Below the pieces are notes generated by a model. It was not told the origin of the DNA. It ran no database searches and was given only the letters and a program-made list of their open reading frames with translations. From positions 1-20,287 of the IMG/VR virus record IMGVR_UViG_3300001533_000474: a DNA stretch of 20,287 bases, one strand, 5' to 3'. This stretch comes from a virus. Below are positions 19,220-20,287 of this stretch, one piece after another; positions within the stretch are counted from its first letter, which is position 1; each line of letters begins with the position of its first letter. The translations under genes and the position numbers were made by a program.

Positions 19220-19485
19220 TGCTCAATCGCCTCCCGCGCTGCATCAGACACCACAACCCACTGACGCACGCATACATCACCATGCTTCGCAACAGCTGCG
19301 GTGATTCGCGTTGCGCCCTTCGGCCCATTCGCGGCCAGTCCAAGCAGCCCGCCGCACTTAGCATCCCAGTACAGAATCATCCGTGCATTAGTCAGCGTGA
19401 TAGGCTGCCCCGCTACGGGCTCAACATCAGACTCGCCAACCAACACAGCGCGGCCATTTGTGCCGCAACAAATTAGATACATCAT
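19204..19485 (-). CDS. DUF6948-like phage protein
   Basis: The 93-residue product has GRAVLVGESDV, then GQPITLTNARMILYWDAKCG, then GLLGLAANGPKGATRITAAV and a C-terminal AAREAIEQWKA. This NARxxxYW...GLLGLAANGP layout matches the DUF6948 domain of phage proteins; its role is unknown. It starts with ATGA overlap on the acetyltransferase gene and overlaps the Gly-repeat gene by 16 bases. Related phage proteins often join this domain to Gly-rich repeats, so adjacency here is meaningful. Confidence 0.75.
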   Translation of the reverse strand: MMYLICCGTNGRAVLVGESDVEPVAGQPITLTNARMILYWDAKCGGLLGLAANGPKGATRITAAVAKHGDVCVRQWVVVSDAAREAIEQWKAC

Positions 19486-19913
19486 TTTTCAATCCACCTC
19501 ATCAAATAAAGATCACTCTGTTCGCCTCGTGCAGTCGAAAACCAGCGGAAGCCGTTTCGCTGGAGTAGCTTTTGTGTTCGCAGGTCGTACTCGTCAACGA
19601 TGACTTCGACTAACGAACGTCCCTTTTGCTGCAACATACGACAGAGAGCATGCCCCGCGTCTTCTGTCGAAAAAACAAGCCGCGACACACTCAGGAATCC
19701 CCTGTGCGGCTCGTACAATACGTATGCGTCAATGTGGCCATCGTCGAGGTTCAATAGCTTTTGCCCGACCGTACGCACTGGCCGCATTAGCGCGAGTAGC
19801 TCGTCGCTGTCTTTGGCGTCGTGTGCGTAGTAGTAATCGAGTTCGGCACACTCGTGTAGGTCGGAGGCGACTAGGGGGAGCGTGTACCATGTTTGGTTGG
19901 CTGTTGTTTTCAT
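19482..19913 (-). CDS. GNAT-like acetyltransferase
   Basis: The 143-residue protein has the expected size for a single GNAT domain. A strand pair with GHIDAYVLYEPHRGFLSVSR precedes a helix with Cys and Leu (HALCRMLQQKG). The C-terminal part LVEVIVDEYDLRTQKLLQRN-GFRW matches the usual strand-helix-strand of GNAT enzymes, where a partner residue pattern RxQxLLxxxGF follows acetyl-CoA binding. A full Q/RxxGxG/A loop is not clear, so catalysis is uncertain. Phage GNATs can acetylate host proteins or metabolites. It starts in an ATGA overlap with the 41-residue gene. Confidence 0.6.
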   Translation of the reverse strand: MKTTANQTWYTLPLVASDLHECAELDYYYAHDAKDSDELLALMRPVRTVGQKLLNLDDGHIDAYVLYEPHRGFLSVSRLVFSTEDAGHALCRMLQQKGRSLVEVIVDEYDLRTQKLLQRNGFRWFSTARGEQSDLYLMRWIEK

Positions 19914-20035
19914 CTTTGGATAGTCCCTGTTGATGTCGTGTCTGGATTGTTCTCCCTCATGGCTTGCAGCAACATTGCATTCGCCAAGTTCATGCCCATG
20001 TATTCGCGGATTAATTGTTGTGACTTTGTGCTCAT
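19910..20035 (-). CDS. 41-residue protein, partial paralogue of the 91-residue gene
   Basis: Both ends overlap neighbours by four bases (ATGA), strong support for translation. The product starts MSTKSQQLIREYMGMNLANA and shares NAMLLQAMRENNPD with the protein at 17817-18092, but lacks its acidic N-terminus and basic tail. GGTGA lies seven bases before the ATG. It is probably a duplicated helical module; function unknown. Confidence 0.7.
   Translation of the reverse strand: MSTKSQQLIREYMGMNLANAMLLQAMRENNPDTTSTGTIQR
19941..19999. repeat. Dispersed 59-bp near-identical repeat, copy 2
   Basis: This is the second copy of the segment at 17881-17939, in the same orientation and about 2.06 kb away. 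The two substitutions in 59 bases indicate recent duplication or gene conversion. Confidence 0.85.
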
Positions 20036-20100
20036 TTATGCGTCACCACCATCCAAAATTGAGTTGCAATAATCGCCGCCAACAAAAAGTAAAACCACAT
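20032..20100 (-). CDS. 22-residue single-span membrane microprotein
   Basis: The frame starts at ATG 20100, sharing one base with the TGA of the previous gene, and its TGA overlaps the next ATG. Residues 2-19 are hydrophobic (WFYFLLAAIIATQFWMVV) and the tail is THK, so it is a minimal inner-membrane span. It could be a small holin-like or regulatory membrane peptide. Coupling on both sides makes expression likely; the function is unknown. Confidence 0.6.
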   Translation of the reverse strand: MWFYFLLAAIIATQFWMVVTHK

Positions 20101-20287
20101 CACTTAATGCACTCCTGAATTAGCTCGTTCGCCGCTGACTCCGCGTCATCGCACAATGCCGCAATGTCCTGCCAGTGATTGATAAGATTCGCCCACTTGC
20201 TACTCGCCGCAGCCATCTTGCATCGCCACGGCTGCTGCGTCAGTTCCGGCACAGCCACGAGCAGTCGCATGCACCGCCCAAAGTCGT
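20100..20287 (-). CDS. C-terminal part of a conserved-looking phage protein, truncated by the window edge
   Basis: The frame is open from the right edge to the TGA at 20100-20102 and includes DFGRCMRLLVAVPELTQQ, then SKWANLINHWQDIAALCDDA and a final helix. A GRCxRLLxxVPE...WxxLxxHWxxI pattern is familiar from phage early-region proteins of unknown role. An internal ATG (M in RCMRLL) could be a start, but the residues before it fit the same pattern, so the gene probably begins outside the window. The stop is coupled to the membrane microprotein. Confidence 0.65.
   Translation of the reverse strand, partial: DFGRCMRLLVAVPELTQQPWRCKMAAASSKWANLINHWQDIAALCDDAESAANELIQECIK

Overview
The window is part of a tailed-phage genome or prophage. 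Every gene I can support lies on the minus strand, so the genes read from the right edge to the left. Neighbouring genes commonly share 1 to 20 bases (ATGA, TAATG or GTGA junctions), which is typical of phage operons. Several families are phage-specific or phage-typical: a RecB-like PD-(D/E)XK exonuclease beside its usual small partner, a RusA-type resolvase, a DUF1353 protein, an SGNH-hydrolase tail fibre and HNH endonucleases. No integrase, terminase, portal or capsid gene is present. The host cannot be proven. The Gly-rich proteins, the exported trypsin-like protease with collagen repeats and the general gene style would suit a phage of a planctomycete or another environmental Gram-negative bacterium, but this is a weak inference.

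Right end, 20287 to 16640 (early accessory and DNA-processing genes): a truncated gene, a 22-residue membrane microprotein, a 41-residue gene, a GNAT-like acetyltransferase, a DUF6948-like protein, a protein with about 50 tandem Gly-X dipeptides, a DUF551-like protein, two conserved phage unknowns, a DEDDh 3'-5' exonuclease, a tRNA-like element and a small HAD phosphatase.

Middle, 16605 to 10115 (recombination and replication): the RecB-like exonuclease, its partner protein, a helix-turn-helix protein, a 188-residue conserved phage protein, two small unknowns, then a replication initiator preceded by a strong promoter and a structured leader. The initiator gene carries iteron-like 21-bp repeats and a 20-bp palindrome in its middle, an arrangement like the lambda origin inside gene O. 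A DUF6475-like putative helicase-loader counterpart, an HNH nuclease, RusA and a ribbon-helix-helix-like regulator follow. Between 12.9 and 14.67 kb the gaps between genes are filled with a distinctive family of GGCNN pentanucleotide arrays. Two of them contain an identical 44-bp core. This repeat family is the most unusual feature of the window.

Left part, 9988 to 1103 (lysis and adsorption): a promoter at about 10.1 kb precedes a DUF1353 protein, the exported S1 protease, several small membrane or coiled-coil proteins that resemble holin or spanin components, and a run of large surface proteins including the SGNH esterase fibre. The left end, 1012 to 1, holds a zinc-ribbon/HNH module with its own promoter. 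It looks like a mobile endonuclease insertion and its first gene appears frameshifted.
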